In this document: positions 34,939 to 45,403 of the stretch, in pieces
How the letters are laid out: the number at the start of each line of letters is the position of its first letter
Position numbering within the stretch: the stretch's first letter is position 1
Assembly: GCA_032622095.1 (NCBI GenBank)
Contig: CP136067.1
Location: forward strand, 182,657,440 to 182,721,439
Source: Siphonodentalium dalli
Lineage: Eukaryota > Mollusca > Scaphopoda > Gadilida > Siphonodentaliidae
Direction: 5' to 3'
Length of the DNA stretch: 64,000 nucleotides
The notes under the pieces: model-generated
Seen by the model: the letters and a program-made list of their open reading frames with translations, nothing else
The model's database searches: none
What the model was told of the DNA's origin: nothing
Translations under genes and position numbers: made by a program

Positions 34939-35186
34939 TTAACCAATTCTATACCAGATGCACATTGACAAGTAGTTCCCTTAGGAAATGTTAGAAATAA
35001 ATTCAACAAACGACTTTGTTGAACTTATTATCTGAACATTTTCCACAAATGAATTTGAAAATTTCTGCTCGTGTTATGTTTTGTTTGCTGTTATTACCCA
35101 AACACCCCTTCAATTCAATAATAGATCGTTCCAGTTTGTACTTTTGTAACTGAATGGGATAATCTCGTCAGTATAGAAAGGATAAG
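34939..35186 (+). mobile_element. TTAA-D element (D5)
   Basis: TTAA at 34939-34942 is followed by CCAATTCTATACCAGATGCA and then CATTGACAAGTAGTTCCC. The right end decays to GTATAGAAAGGATAA. It starts only 11 bp after element G1. Confidence 0.7.
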
Positions 35187-35334
35187 TATGCTAAACTGTT
35201 ATCCATGATAACTCTATGATTGATTACAGAATTATATCAATGTATCCTTCTTTTGAAACCTGCCATAAAGGCAGCAAATTTTGTATGGAACTGAGATATC
35301 TGCACAAATACAATTTATCAACTTTTAAAGATGC

Positions 35335-35769
35335 ATAATCCGAATTAAGACCACAAAATTACTATATCTTTGGCTTCGGGATAAAAAAATATATATTTTA
35401 TTCGAGTCGAGGAACCCACCCATTAAAGCTCAGTGATCAGATATCAATTTTTGAAATTTGTTATTTCTCAAAATGTGTACTTATTTGTGGCCCAGAAAAT
35501 AGTCGTCGAACCGATGGTCTTGGACAAAATTATGAATGAAGATGGATAACTCTAAAATCAAGTGGTATTAAATATGGCCAAATTTTGTGATAATACAGCC
35601 ATATTTCATTGAAACGTTTTGGGAAACTCTATACGATAGTTGACAGCAGTTAGCATTATTTTGTTGTAATTAATCGATTCTGAGAACTAAAGCATATTTT
35701 GAAGAAAAGTTTTTGTCATTGTAACTTGATGATATGGGGGGACCATCTGATTGGATTGACTACCTTTAA
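35335..35769 (+). mobile_element. Element G, copy 2
   Basis: The left end is AAAGATGCATAATCCGAATT, with the single TTAA at about 35347-35350 that corresponds to the insertion point of A5 in copy 3. The right end is GGATTGACTACC then TTAA at 35766-35769, shared with TTAA-C. The interior is collinear with copy 1. Confidence 0.85.
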
Positions 35770-36159
35770 CCCTTTCAGTGCCAGGTCCGATTTTTGTATC
35801 AACCCATATACCCTGTGCGCCAATGCATTCTCTTATATATGCGAGTCGACCATAGGTCGCCTCGCATATATAAGAGAATGCATTGGCCTAACAATTTTTC
35901 ATCATTTGCTATTATTTTTTACAATTTTAATTCATTTTTTCTTATATTCTTTAACTCTTTCAGTATTTTGTAGGTTTAGTGCCAGGGAATCTTACGTTTT
36001 TCATGGGCATCAAAATTATTACTATGAATACTTGGTGATAGTTTTGAGTTATAACATGCCCCTAAGGTTTTATCCAGTTTGTTTTTAAATTTGCTATAGC
36101 ATGCTTAAGCATACCCAAAAAAAATTCAACCCAAAAAAATCTGGCACTGAAAGGGTTAA
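35766..36159 (+). mobile_element. TTAA-C element carrying one core palindrome
   Basis: TTAA at 35766-35769 and 36156-36159 bracket CCCTTTCAGTGCCAGGTCCG and ATCTGGCACTGAAAGGG. A single core palindrome lies at 35818-35888, followed by spacer units, but the second palindrome is replaced by unrelated sequence. This third type of end shares only the CCCTTT start with A, B and D. Confidence 0.85.
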
Positions 36160-36444
36160 ATCAAGTAAACTATTTCATTGAGATCTGAAAACCATTTGCT
36201 CAGATACCTGATCCAAAGACAGACGTAACACATGGAATCTAATGATGCTACTTGAACATTTGATGGAAAAGACAGAGATCAACAAAGAACTATATTTATA
36301 CAAACAAATATGACATTTTATTCTTTAAAAGTATTTTGTCATTGAACTACACCAATAATAAATTACTACATACAAGAATGAGAGCTTTATTAAAAACATC
36401 AACAGGTCACTGCAGATATGACGGCTACACAAGTAAACATTTCT

Positions 36445-36650
36445 TCACTGAACATCACTCACTGATGAGGAAATGTTCAGCTAATAAGTTCATAGGCAAT
36501 TTGTTGAAATTATTATACGAACATCCCCATAATGAATAGAAATCCTTCTGCACTTGTATTATCTGTTTGTTTATATTTGCTGAACATCCCTCTAGATGAA
36601 TAATAGACCATTCCAAATGAATACTTTTGTAACTGTAAAGAAAGGGTTAT
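36445..36650 (+). mobile_element. TTAA-D fragment (D6)
   Basis: ACATTTCTTCACTG..GAAATGTTCAG, then TGAATAATAGACCATTCC and AAGAAAGGGTTA at the right end. The left end is diverged. Confidence 0.6.
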
Positions 36651-36699
36651 AAATAATGCGATATGGATCTTTTCAGAATAATTATCTTTTCAAAACTAA

Positions 36700-36877
36700 C
36701 GAACGTCCAAGCCTTTAAATAGTGTGCCTGTCATTTGCAGAATGAGGTCCCCAGAGAGTGAATTTAGTGATGCTACCCCGCATAGCGGGCTAGCATCACT
36801 AAATTCACCCTCTGTGGGGCCTCTGGGGACTTCATTCTGCAAATGACAGACACACTATATCAAGGCTAACGAACGTC
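36700..36877. mobile_element. HPE element (E2) with perfect 8-bp duplication CGAACGTC
   Basis: CGAACGTC occurs at 36700-36707 and 36870-36877. The 162-bp element between them is one long palindrome: CAAGCC..AAATAGTGTGCCTGTC, then GAATTTAGTGATGCTA, and a centre CCCGCATAGCGGG, returning in reverse. It is a single-hairpin form of the longer two-hairpin element. Confidence 0.93.
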
Positions 36878-37360
36878 AATCTCAAGAGTTCTTATCAAGG
36901 CACGGCACAATACTCATTTTATTGATCTCAAGTTGTAGATTTTACTTTCTTTGTGTCATTTTGTTTATTTTTTGTTTGCCACGTTATCATAAATACTATG
37001 TTATCTTTGTTAATCAATGTATGCTTAATATCTTCATGCATACTTAATGTAATCTTGACTGGATAAAGTAGTACAGTACAATTGTAGTCACGGAATTTGT
37101 AGTCACTGCAGAAATGATAGATTTTTTCATCGCCAATATTTTTAGATCATTTTCTGGGAAATAATAGATAAGTCTTTGAATTCTGAGATATTGCTGAAGA
37201 TATCCGCAGTCAATCAAAAACGGTGTACAAAGGGGCATAATTCTGTCCAAATCACCGGACTGTCCATATTCAAACTTCAATCTGACCACTCATTAGTGAG
37301 AGAACTTAATGAAATTCTGAGTAATATTGTCCAAGTTAAAATGCAGACAACCTGCACAGA
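36878..37360. other. No gene recognised
   Basis: Intergenic sequence with no supported feature. Confidence 0.5.
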
Positions 37361-37757
37361 CAAATAAAGTGTCTGTCATTTGCAGAATATGGTCCCCAGA
37401 GGGTGAATTTAGTGCCGCTATTCTGCATGGTGGGCTAGCAACACAAAATTCACCCTCTGGGGACCTCATTCTGCTTAGCTTATGGTCTCATCTGGGAAGT
37501 ACTTTTAATCTCAAATTAACATTGTTTAGTTACCTTTAACCCTTCTGAGAAGTTTCTATATCCTCTAAGAAGAAATAATTGAGGTGACTTATGGGTGACC
37601 ATCACCAACTTCAAATGGGAAACTTCAATCGGATCCCAGGACTCCCATAGTAGTTGAGGCCTAAGCAGAATGAGGTTCCGAGAGGGTGAATTTAGTGATG
37701 CTAGCCCCCTGGGGACCTCATTCTGTAAATGACACACACATAATTTGCAAGTTGCAG
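37361..37757 (-). mobile_element. HPE element (E3), two-hairpin form
   Basis: The left hairpin is at 37366-37474 (GTGTCTGTCATTTGCAGAAT ... GGACCTCATTCTGCTTAG). A spacer contains TTAATCTCAAATTAACATTG and CTTCAAATGGGAAACTTCAA. The right hairpin is half deleted (37655-37735). The outer ends are degenerate and no duplication is visible. Confidence 0.75.
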
Positions 37758-37947
37758 ACTGATTATAACAGTCTGGGTGAACGTCGACTCTATATTTGAA
37801 ATATAGAGTCTGGAGCTTATGTCGCCAAAACCATTTCTATTCAGCGAAGAGCTTCCCCAAAATGACGTCACGGATTTTTAAAAATACATCGATGATTGAC
37901 AGGTGTCCCCACGTGTTATTTGTTGTGCTTCGCAATAGCAATGGCCT

Positions 37948-38163
37948 GTGTCGCGACATAAACTTACAGCAGATAATATTTGTCGTGTGTGCGACTATTC
38001 TTTTTCGGGAGATGAACTCGCTGCATCAACCGGAAAGCTGCATCCGAGAGCAAAAAATAAGGTCGTCATCAAAAATGATGCTTTAGAACTATTTAAAAGC
38101 ATAAAATTAAGTCATTTCCTCGGTGTTAACTTTCAGATGACTTTTTTACGACAAATAATTTGA
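37948..38163 (+). CDS. Uncertain short ORF or exon-like fragment with a CxxC motif
   Basis: The frame encodes about 70 residues including NICRVCDYSFSGDELAAS and a following basic stretch (KLHPRAKNKVVIKNDAL). The CRxC..SF pattern resembles the zinc-binding N-terminal module seen in RAG1-like and related transposon proteins, but a single C-x2-C without further ligands is weak. No ATG opens it, and the usual splice signals were not resolved. The similar palindrome ACTCTATATTTGAAATATAG at 37790 lies just upstream. It could be a relic exon or chance. Confidence 0.25.
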   Translation: MSRHKLTADNICRVCDYSFSGDELAASTGKLHPRAKNKVVIKNDALELFKSIKLSHFLGVNFQMTFLRQII

Positions 38164-38779
38164 TTTGCAAACCATGGTACAATAAAGTAAATCAAATACA
38201 CGGACATGAGTGAGTTCTATTTATATTTATGGGAGGCCAAGTTGGTACCATGCGCAGGCCTATCTATCAGGTCTAGCACATCCTTCAAATTAATCCGAAT
38301 CGTACCGAATATATAATTTCGAAGCCATTGTTTCTGTCTGTTGTATTTGCAAGCATCGCTTTCGATCGGAGAAATTCCGCTCTGTTACTATATTTAGAGG
38401 TGACATTATGGGAGTCTCCGCCCACTAACACTTGTTTATTAACCCATACGGTTTCATTGGACGGAAAATAATTTACGCAATCAATCAGATTACGGAATCC
38501 CGAGGACTTGGAAATGAGATAGCGATGTTATCCGTCAGACCTTATATTCAATGTTGTAATGAATATTTAGGTATGAGTTTACTCAGACTGTGATTATAAG
38601 TGTCTTCTGAAAACTTTTCGGGGGACGATAAGGTAGATAATTGGAAGGCATTTTATCAAGATAAGGTTATCTTATTTACAGTGTGTCGTAAACAACAGAT
38701 ATATATATTTGCAATCAACAGTTCAATAAAAACTAAAGATACTGAAACATTGTCAGTCAACAATACAATGAATCAATAT
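38164..38779. other. No gene recognised
   Basis: Intergenic sequence with no supported feature. Confidence 0.5.
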
Positions 38780-39302
38780 ATAACTCTTTCTATACTGAAT
38801 GGATTATCCTGCGTTGTTATAAAAGTATACTTTGGATCAGTCTATTATCCATTTGGAGGGGAGTTCAGGCAATAAAAGCAGAAAATAGAAAAACAGATAA
38901 CACAAGAGCAGAATGATTCTTATTCATTGGAGCAAGCCTTGAAATAGGGTGTCTGTCATTTGCAGAATGAGGTCCCCAGAGGGTGAATTTAGTGATGCTA
39001 CCCCCGCATAGCGGGCTAGCATCACCAAATTCACCCTCTGGGAACCTCATTCTGCTGAGGTGTAAGCAGAATGAGGTTCACAGAGGGTGAATTTGGTGAT
39101 GCTAGCCCACTATGCGGGGTAGCATCACTAAATTCACCCTCTGGGGACCTCATTCTGCAAATGACAGACACCCTATTTCAAGGCTTGCATTGGTGGTGGG
39201 AGATACAGATATGACACCTATGGTCGTTTGTTGAACTTATTATCTCAACAATTCCTAAGGGATAACTACTCATCAATGAGCATTTAGTATCGAAAGGGTT
39301 AA
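38780..39302 (-). mobile_element. TTAA-D element (D3) interrupted by HPE
   Basis: The left end is ACTCTTTCTATACTGAATGG (TTAA decayed). The right end is GCATTTAGTATCGAAAGGG then TTAA at 39299-39302. Without the insertion at 38933-39187, its middle reads GATTCTTATTCATTGG..TGG, matching D2 at about 43690 in reverse. Confidence 0.85.
38925..39195. mobile_element. HPE element (E4), two back-to-back hairpins
   Basis: The flanks CATTGGAG (38925-38932) and CATTGGTG (39188-39195) match 7 of 8. The 255-bp element has CAAGCCTTGAAATAGGG at one end and CCCTATTTCAAGGCTTG at the other. The two roughly 100-bp palindromes are joined by only TGAGGTGTAAGC, so the usual spacer is absent. Confidence 0.93.
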
Positions 39303-40533
39303 GATAAAAAATCTGGATTTCATAGTAAAATTGGCTTGGTCGTCTGCTTCTTTCATAATTTAAAGTTTACCTTCACTTTTTAAAGAAATGGTTATAGCAA
39401 AAAATTATAACAGACCAGAGGCCAGCAAAGAAAAAGAATTTTTCTCAAGACTACAGTAAGTGAGAGAAATGGAACTAGAACAGAATTCTCAAATTAATGA
39501 TTTCAGAAATGCATTGAGAATTTTCACTTTCAGAATTGGAAAACTATATGGACTTTTTCATAAAATATATGTAGAACAACAAATTTTCCAAGTGGTCACT
39601 GGTATTACCGATATTTAAAAATTATAGGTACATGTAACATAGAAAAGGCCAAGAAATATTTTTGATCGATTCTTGTGAGTTTGGCATCCAAACATGCAAC
39701 AGGATTGAGTAGTAGTGCTGAATAAGTTGAAGAATCACTGTGACAATTAGTGTTCAAGGCACTCCATTCAAAAACAAGAACACTAAATCTTTTTTCAGCA
39801 ATACATACATTAAGGCCACACAGTCAATTTCTTGTTTATAAGTCCAGCACGTATTGTCCAGAAACCACAGTGTAATCTGTCAGGGAAGTTTTAAAGATGG
39901 ATTATCTCTTTAAATAACAAATTTTAGATAGTTTCCCCGAGTATGAAATAATACATGAGTTGGAATTCCCTCCCCGGAAATGATTCTTTCAATTAATATT
40001 GATTTTATTTCGATATTATTTTATTCAATTAATGGGACGGGACCCTTCTTTGTTCTATCAATAAACTTTTAGATAGAGGCCCCCGGTGTGATGCTCCCAA
40101 CGAATGCAAAATGTCTCCGATTGATTGTATCTGTTGTACTATTAAGCGTGAATCAAGTACATAAGACCTAGAGTGTATCTTATGCTTATTTTCAATGATT
40201 AAAATAACTGAAAAAAGAAGAAAAAAACGCAAATAAAAACGGTCGTGAATATCAGGGACTATTGTTGAACGGCAGAGTTATTTTATACGAAATGTTTTCC
40301 AAATAAAATCATTATTAATTGACAGATGTGTTTCCGGACAGGGGTCTTCGATTTGTAATTATTATTTCACACCCAGGAAACTATATAGATCATGTTGTGG
40401 AAGAGATAATCCACCTTTAAACGGTACGAAATAATTGTGTTTTTTTTTTATACGTGCGGAATATAAATTGAACAGAACGGTTTACCAGTTCAGATTTCTA
40501 ATTCATAACTGCAATTGGTAACCACAATATTTG
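39303..40533. other. No gene recognised
   Basis: A/T-rich intergenic sequence with no supported feature. Confidence 0.5.
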
Positions 40534-40787
40534 TTAACCCATGACTGAAGCTTCCTGAAATTTTGTGAAAACCCTGTGTCAATGCATTCTTATATATGCG
40601 AGCCTCCCATAGGGAACGCATATATAAGAGAATACAATGGCCCAACAATATTTACCTTGGCCTTGTAAGCCAGTGCATTCTCTTATAAATGCGAGGCTCC
40701 CTCTGAGAGACTTGCATATATATGAGAATGCACTGCTACAGGATCTTTAATGCTGCACCACCACAGATCACGTCATGAAAGGGTTAA
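40534..40787 (+). mobile_element. TTAA-B element (B2)
   Basis: TTAA at 40534-40537 and 40784-40787. The left end has lost TTTC from CCCTTTCATGAC and reads CCCATGACTGAAGCTTCC. The right end is CACGTCATGAAAGGG. The core palindromes (40576-40640, 40670-40740) have the variant centre CTCCCATAGGGA, and the spacer is only about 30 bp. Confidence 0.85.
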
Positions 40788-41590
40788 ACATGTGATAGAT
40801 TGTAACTGCTATCTCAGTATAAATACATCTGCCATACTTAAATGTGATTATTGATGAAATAAATCACATGCAATATATCAACTAACTTTTTAGACAACTG
40901 TTTCGGGAAATAACGGTCACATGCAACTTAATATAGACCAAGAGCTTGCTGATGGGGAGGTGGAATGATTCTTTGGCATGATGTGCCCCAGAAATAAAAA
41001 ATAAAATATAAATAAGCAGCATGCTTTTCAAAATATATTTTGGTAAATTGACTTTGCATGCATGGCCTCACAAAATTTGATTATTCATTGTTGAAATTTA
41101 CAAAATGAGTTGATGAATATGAATTTTGTGATGCGTGGAATTTACAATGAATATGGATGGTTATACAGAATGAATTGAATTACACTGATTTCACTCATGC
41201 GACACAGAACATTTCATTGGGAATAAAATTATATTGAAATTTTTTCAAAGCATTCATTCAAGCCAGCATGCAAAAAATGAACATAATGATATCTTTGGCC
41301 CAGTTACTCAGTATGCGTTTCATGCAAACTGTGTGTTATATAAATTTTTCTTCCAAACTTTTTGGTTATAACTGAACCTCAATCTTAGCAAGTTATTTTT
41401 TACAATTTAACCTGATTTAACCTGAGTATTGGTGAAAAAAAAAAAAAATCTCCATAAGATTGATACATTAAATCTTGGGGGTTTTGATCAGTTTCATTGG
41501 TCGCCCAATAGCAATGGACAATTATGGCAATATCTGTGAAAAGAGTCTGATACTGATTAAGGTTATTAAGAAATAACCTAAATAGCTAAT
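40788..41590. other. No gene recognised
   Basis: A/T-rich intergenic sequence with no supported feature. Confidence 0.5.
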
Positions 41591-42039
41591 TAAAGGCCCA
41601 CTTAATTATCGAACCCCCCCCCCCCCCTCCCCCAGATCACATTATATAAAATATATGCCATATTATATACCATTTGAAAGAGGAAGATAATCAACATGTT
41701 TTTGTGATTAAGTTTCATCTAGATTGTAGTAAAAATTGAATTATTTTCAATGAAGGGGGAATAACTCTATATTTTAAATATCGAGTTATTCACCTTCCAT
41801 TGAAAATACATCTTTAGTTTGAATTCTGTTGCATTCTGGGAGTCAGAACGAGGTAATTTCTATGATTTCAGCTGTTGTTCTATTTCTCTATGGGCATCTT
41901 CTAGACAGACATTTCAAATGGTGATGAATTATAGTATTTTAATAATATTTTAAGGCATAGATTGTTACACAAACTGTATATCAAGTCACTATGATAAAAT
42001 AAAATAAAAATTGGTGACTCGAAAATTAAGTGGGCCTTT
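41591..42039. mobile_element. MITE F2, TA-flanked
   Basis: TA at 41591-41592 and 42038-42039 bracket AAGGCCCACTTAATTATCGA and TCGAAAATTAAGTGGGCCTT. It is collinear with F1 but has gained a C run after the left end and a palindromic stretch at 41748-41813 (AATAACTCTATATTTTAAAT). Confidence 0.88.
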
Positions 42040-42222
42040 AGGTGACAATTATTTAAAAGTATTTCGTCAATAAACATTTAATGATTAAATTAATTGTAAT
42101 ATCTACCACAGAGCCAAGTTGGGGGTTCATACATTTAGCTGAAGGAAAAACCTTCATTGTGTTTCAATTTGTGTCTGCAAAAACATGTGGTAATAGTTCA
42201 TGATGGTGGCGTTTTCCATTTC

Positions 42223-42380
42223 TTAACCTTTATGCGACTGGAGCTTCCTGAAATTTTGCGAAAACCCTGTGCCAAAGCATTCTCTTATATATGCGAGTCT
42301 CCCACAGGGAGCCTTGCATATAGAAGAGAATATTTACCTTAACCATGTAAGCCAGTGCATTCTCTTATATATGCGAGGCT
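42223..42380 (+). mobile_element. TTAA-B element (B3), right-truncated
   Basis: TTAA at 42223-42226, then CCTTTATGCGACTGGAGCTT and the first palindrome (42267-42335). The second palindrome is broken off after TATATGCGAGGCT at 42380. Confidence 0.75.
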
Positions 42381-42597
42381 AAGACTTACACCTAGATGTA
42401 GTTCCAGAATAGAACAGTAGATTAACAATAAATGAAAGTTGATACATGTACAATATGATTTTATGTCTGTGGTTGTCTTATTAGATTGTGTTAGTATTGA
42501 TTTTATAACTTGTATGAAATACAGGAACCAGCCTAGAAGGCGACATCTCCCTAAAATGTGCCGCTATCCCTACCTATTTTTGTCCCAGAGAGAAGTA

Positions 42598-42735
42598 CAG
42601 TAATGCCCTAAATAATCGACTCCTTAACCACAGCAGAATTATGGGTAACTTTTCAGGATTTAGTCGGAACTATGGCTTGTTGCCATTCATCGGAAAGTTC
42701 TCTTGAACAGAAAGCTCTCTAAGAGAGCTTAACTT
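42598..42735 (+). mobile_element. J element, half copy
   Basis: TA then CAGTAATGCCCTAAATAATC and about 100 further bp are nearly identical to the left arm of the hairpin at 44077. The right arm is absent apart from a small GAAAGCTCTCTAAGAGAGCT palindrome. Confidence 0.8.
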
Positions 42736-42775
42736 CTCTCTCATAAACCGGTGTGCATGTGTCCCAACAGTATAT

Positions 42776-43029
42776 TTAACCCTTTCATGATGGGAGCTGC
42801 GCTGGTGCAGCATTAACGATCCTGTGCATTCTCTTAAATATGAGTCTCCCATAGGGGGCCTCACATATATAAGAGTGCACTGGCTTACAAGGTCATGGAA
42901 AATATTGTTAGGCCAAAGAATTCTCTTATATATGCGAGGCTCCCTATGGGAGACTCGCATATATAAGAGAAATGTATTGGCACATGGTTTTCGTAAAATT
43001 TCACAAAGCTGTAGTCATGGAAGGGTTAA
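42776..43029 (+). mobile_element. TTAA-B element (B4), full length
   Basis: TTAA at 42776-42779 and 43026-43029 bracket CCCTTTCATGATGGGAGCTG and AGCTGTAGTCATGGAAGGG. Palindromes are at about 42829-42890 and 42910-42982, again with the CTCCCATAGGG-type centre. Confidence 0.9.
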
Positions 43030-43561
43030 AGTATATTTACTAATTCTAATGGTGTTCTTACTCACTGTAATGGTTTTATTAATGGACTTGTATCCTGCAT
43101 AATACTAACTGGATCATGGAAGGGTGATGTTGGGGTGTAAATTGAACTTCAGTCCTTGTTAATTCTCCCTGACAAGTCCACTTTCCCCCCCCCCAACAAC
43201 CGAACATGTAAATTTGAGACCTCCAGGCTGGTCCCTGATGGAATGTAGGATTATTGTCAGGAAAGCAAATGAAACACAGCCTATATGCTGAAAGTTTACA
43301 TACAATATGTGACCAGTAAGTTGATTTTCAATAAAGCAAGTAAAATCATTCAATCTGTGAAGCGACATATTACTTCACAGGTGTACAACATATATTGGGC
43401 GGCAGAAAGAAAACAATAGTCAAATGATGATAAATTAAATCATAACAGAATAGAATCTAATAGACAAGCAAAAACAAGGCATACACACACACTCGGCTTC
43501 CAAATTTGATTTCTCAAAAATTTCTTCAACTGCCATTAGTGATGAATAGAAGTTATTGTAA
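43030..43561. other. No gene recognised; likely distal to the Myb 3' end
   Basis: Contains TTTATT on the plus strand at about 43074, which is AATAAA on the minus strand. It could be a distal polyadenylation signal for the Myb gene, but the distance (about 1.3 kb past the stop) makes this uncertain. Confidence 0.35.
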
Positions 43562-43838
43562 TTAATTGTCCCTTTCTTTGCTATGTACTCATTGACGAGT
43601 AGTTCCCATAGGAAATATTCAGATAATAAGTTCAACAACCTACCATAAGTCATTTGGTGAACTTATTATCTGAACATTTCCCACCAATGAATATGAATCA
43701 TTCTGCACTTGTGTTACCTTTTCATCATACAGACGTCTACTCAATTTACCTGAACATCTCTTCAAATGGATAATAGACCATTCTAATGTATACTTTTATA
43801 AATGAATGGAAGAATCCATATAGTATAGAAAGGGTTAG
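43562..43838 (+). mobile_element. TTAA-D element (D2), uninterrupted
   Basis: TTAA at 43562-43565, then CCCTTTCTTTGCTATGTACT. The right end is CCATATAGTATAGAAAGGG then TTAG. It contains TTCCCACCAATGAATATGAA, the intact version of the site into which E4 inserted in D3. Confidence 0.8.
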
Positions 43839-44076
43839 ATTTGGTAAAATGTTATCAGAATCAATTATGACTTAAGTAATCGGTGAAAATATTGCTGAAA
43901 GTCAAGGCTATTTGGGCCCGAGTTCAGCAATTCAAGGACTTTCCAGGTCGTAAATGGTTTATCAAATTCGAAGCTATTGCAGGTTTTCAAAGTCTTGTGG
44001 GAACTCTGACTCTGCACATACAACAGTCTCATTGCCTGAAGGTTGATGTACGACAGACATACAGAATATGAGTACA

Positions 44077-44289
44077 CAGTAATGCCCTAAATAATCGACT
44101 CCTTAACCACAGCAGAATTATGGGTAATTTTTCAGGATTTAGTCGGAAATATGGCTTGTTGCCATTCATCGGAAAGCTCTCGGGGAGAGCTTTCCGATGA
44201 ATGGCAACAAGCCATATTTCCGACTAAATCCTGAAAAATTACCCATAATTCTGCTGTGGTTAAGGAGTCGATTACTTAGGGCATTACTG
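44077..44289. mobile_element. J element: 213-bp near-perfect hairpin in the Myb 3' region
   Basis: The arms of about 104 bp begin CAGTAATGCCCTAAATAATC and end GATTACTTAGGGCATTACTG. By eye they differ at only a few positions. TA follows the right end. CAGT..-type ends with TA targets are usual for pogo/Tigger elements. It lies 81 bp past the Myb stop codon, so it is probably transcribed in the 3' UTR. Confidence 0.9.
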
Positions 44290-44369
44290 TACATCATTAT
44301 GGAAGCCCAGTGGTGATATACTTTAGAGATAGGCAGCTTCATGCATAAAACCCTAATTTACAGCCGTTA

Positions 44370-44483
44370 TTATAAAACAAGTATTCTGGGCTTGAGAGAG
44401 ATGAGGCACTGTCTGGCGAGGTCCGCCATCTCTATTTGATCTTCAGTTTTACCGCAAGCTATTCTCTCAAAATCAGCATCCAG
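44370..44483 (-). CDS. Myb last exon: MuvB-docking C-terminus and stop
   Basis: The acceptor is a pyrimidine tract ending TTTTTTTTGCAG. There are 37 codons followed by TAA at 44372-44370. The peptide contains ERIACGKTEDQIEMADLARQ and ends SLKPRILVL. It aligns with the end of vertebrate B-Myb (VACGGTRDQ..KARQLLGRLKP). That segment binds the LIN9-LIN52 surface of the MuvB complex and directs B-Myb to G2/M cell-cycle genes. Conservation of this tail argues for a B-Myb-type rather than c-Myb-type function and for an intact, selected gene. It starts in phase 0, as the preceding exon requires. Confidence 0.87.
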   Translation of the reverse strand: MDADFERIACGKTEDQIEMADLARQCLISLKPRILVL

Positions 44484-44650
44484 CTGCAAAAAAAATCATA
44501 TACAATTCAATTAGTTTATTCTCTTAAACAGTGTCATGCGTATTGAGACATAATATATACAATAGCTATTATGTACACAGATCGGAATCAGCTGATCAAT
44601 CGAAGCCGGTGTCATGTTACGGTATTTAGTATTGCCTGTTCGGTGGAAAC

Positions 44651-45006
44651 ATATAATTTTTATATTAAAATTAGTTTTTCCTCAAGGGAAGCCCGAAACT
44701 GAACTATATGGATTATTATCCTCGGCCTTGTGTTATCAGGAGGGTTAAAATTTATTGTCCGTTTATTAGCCTACTCCGGTCAATCAGCGACTCCGGTCAA
44801 TCAGTGCTCGGATTAGCTCACGCATGGATGCGTCCCGTGCAAATCTCGCTCTCCTAACAATTCATCTAGCCAGTTTTATTTCCGACTTTTAATAGTAAGA
44901 TTTGCGAGTCGCGGGGTTGGGAATGGCACCGCCATGGGAGGGATCTATGATAGTTCAGTTTCGGGCTTCCCTTGAGGAAAAACTAATTTTAATATAAAAA
45001 TTATAT
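44651..45006. mobile_element. Inverted-repeat element K1 in the last Myb intron
   Basis: 56-bp ends begin ATATAATTTTTATATTAAAA and continue through TTTTTCCTCAAGGGAAGCCC and GAAACTGAACTAT. They occur inverted at 44651-44706 and 44951-45006. Bases 44702-44884 inside it are the same 175 bp or so found inverted at 49955-50132. Confidence 0.75.
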
Positions 45007-45045
45007 TTTTCCGCCAAGGAGAAGCCCTTCAACTGAACTATATGG
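45001..45045 (+). repeat. Second K-type terminus
   Basis: TTTTTCCGCCAAGGAGAAGC then CCTTCAACTGAACTATATGG directly abuts the right end of K1. The exact inverted copy is at 50122-50161, so the two could be the outer ends of one roughly 5.2-kb element. Confidence 0.65.
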
Positions 45046-45403
45046 AATAGAATGCAAGCCCAGGAGGAGGCAACGAGCAATAAATTTAATATTCCAGTTT
45101 GACGGGAATGTACTCTTCCAAACAGATTTCATGTAAATGTGATTTAGTCATGAATCGGCTTTGATATGTTATGTGAAAGAGCTCATAAATTCAGATTCCA
45201 GCATTGCTCAAGCTTGTACCTCCCCCCTTGTCTTTTGGAATAAACATCCCAGGCAGTGCCATACCATACGTGCCAGCTATTAGTAGAAACCGAGCAGTAG
45301 AGACTTCTTCTGCTGCTGCTTTTCTCTCGTGTCCTGCGATGAGAGTGATGGCGGTATTTACTATTTATATCTTCCCAAATAGAAAGCGCTATAGACGGTA
45401 CGC

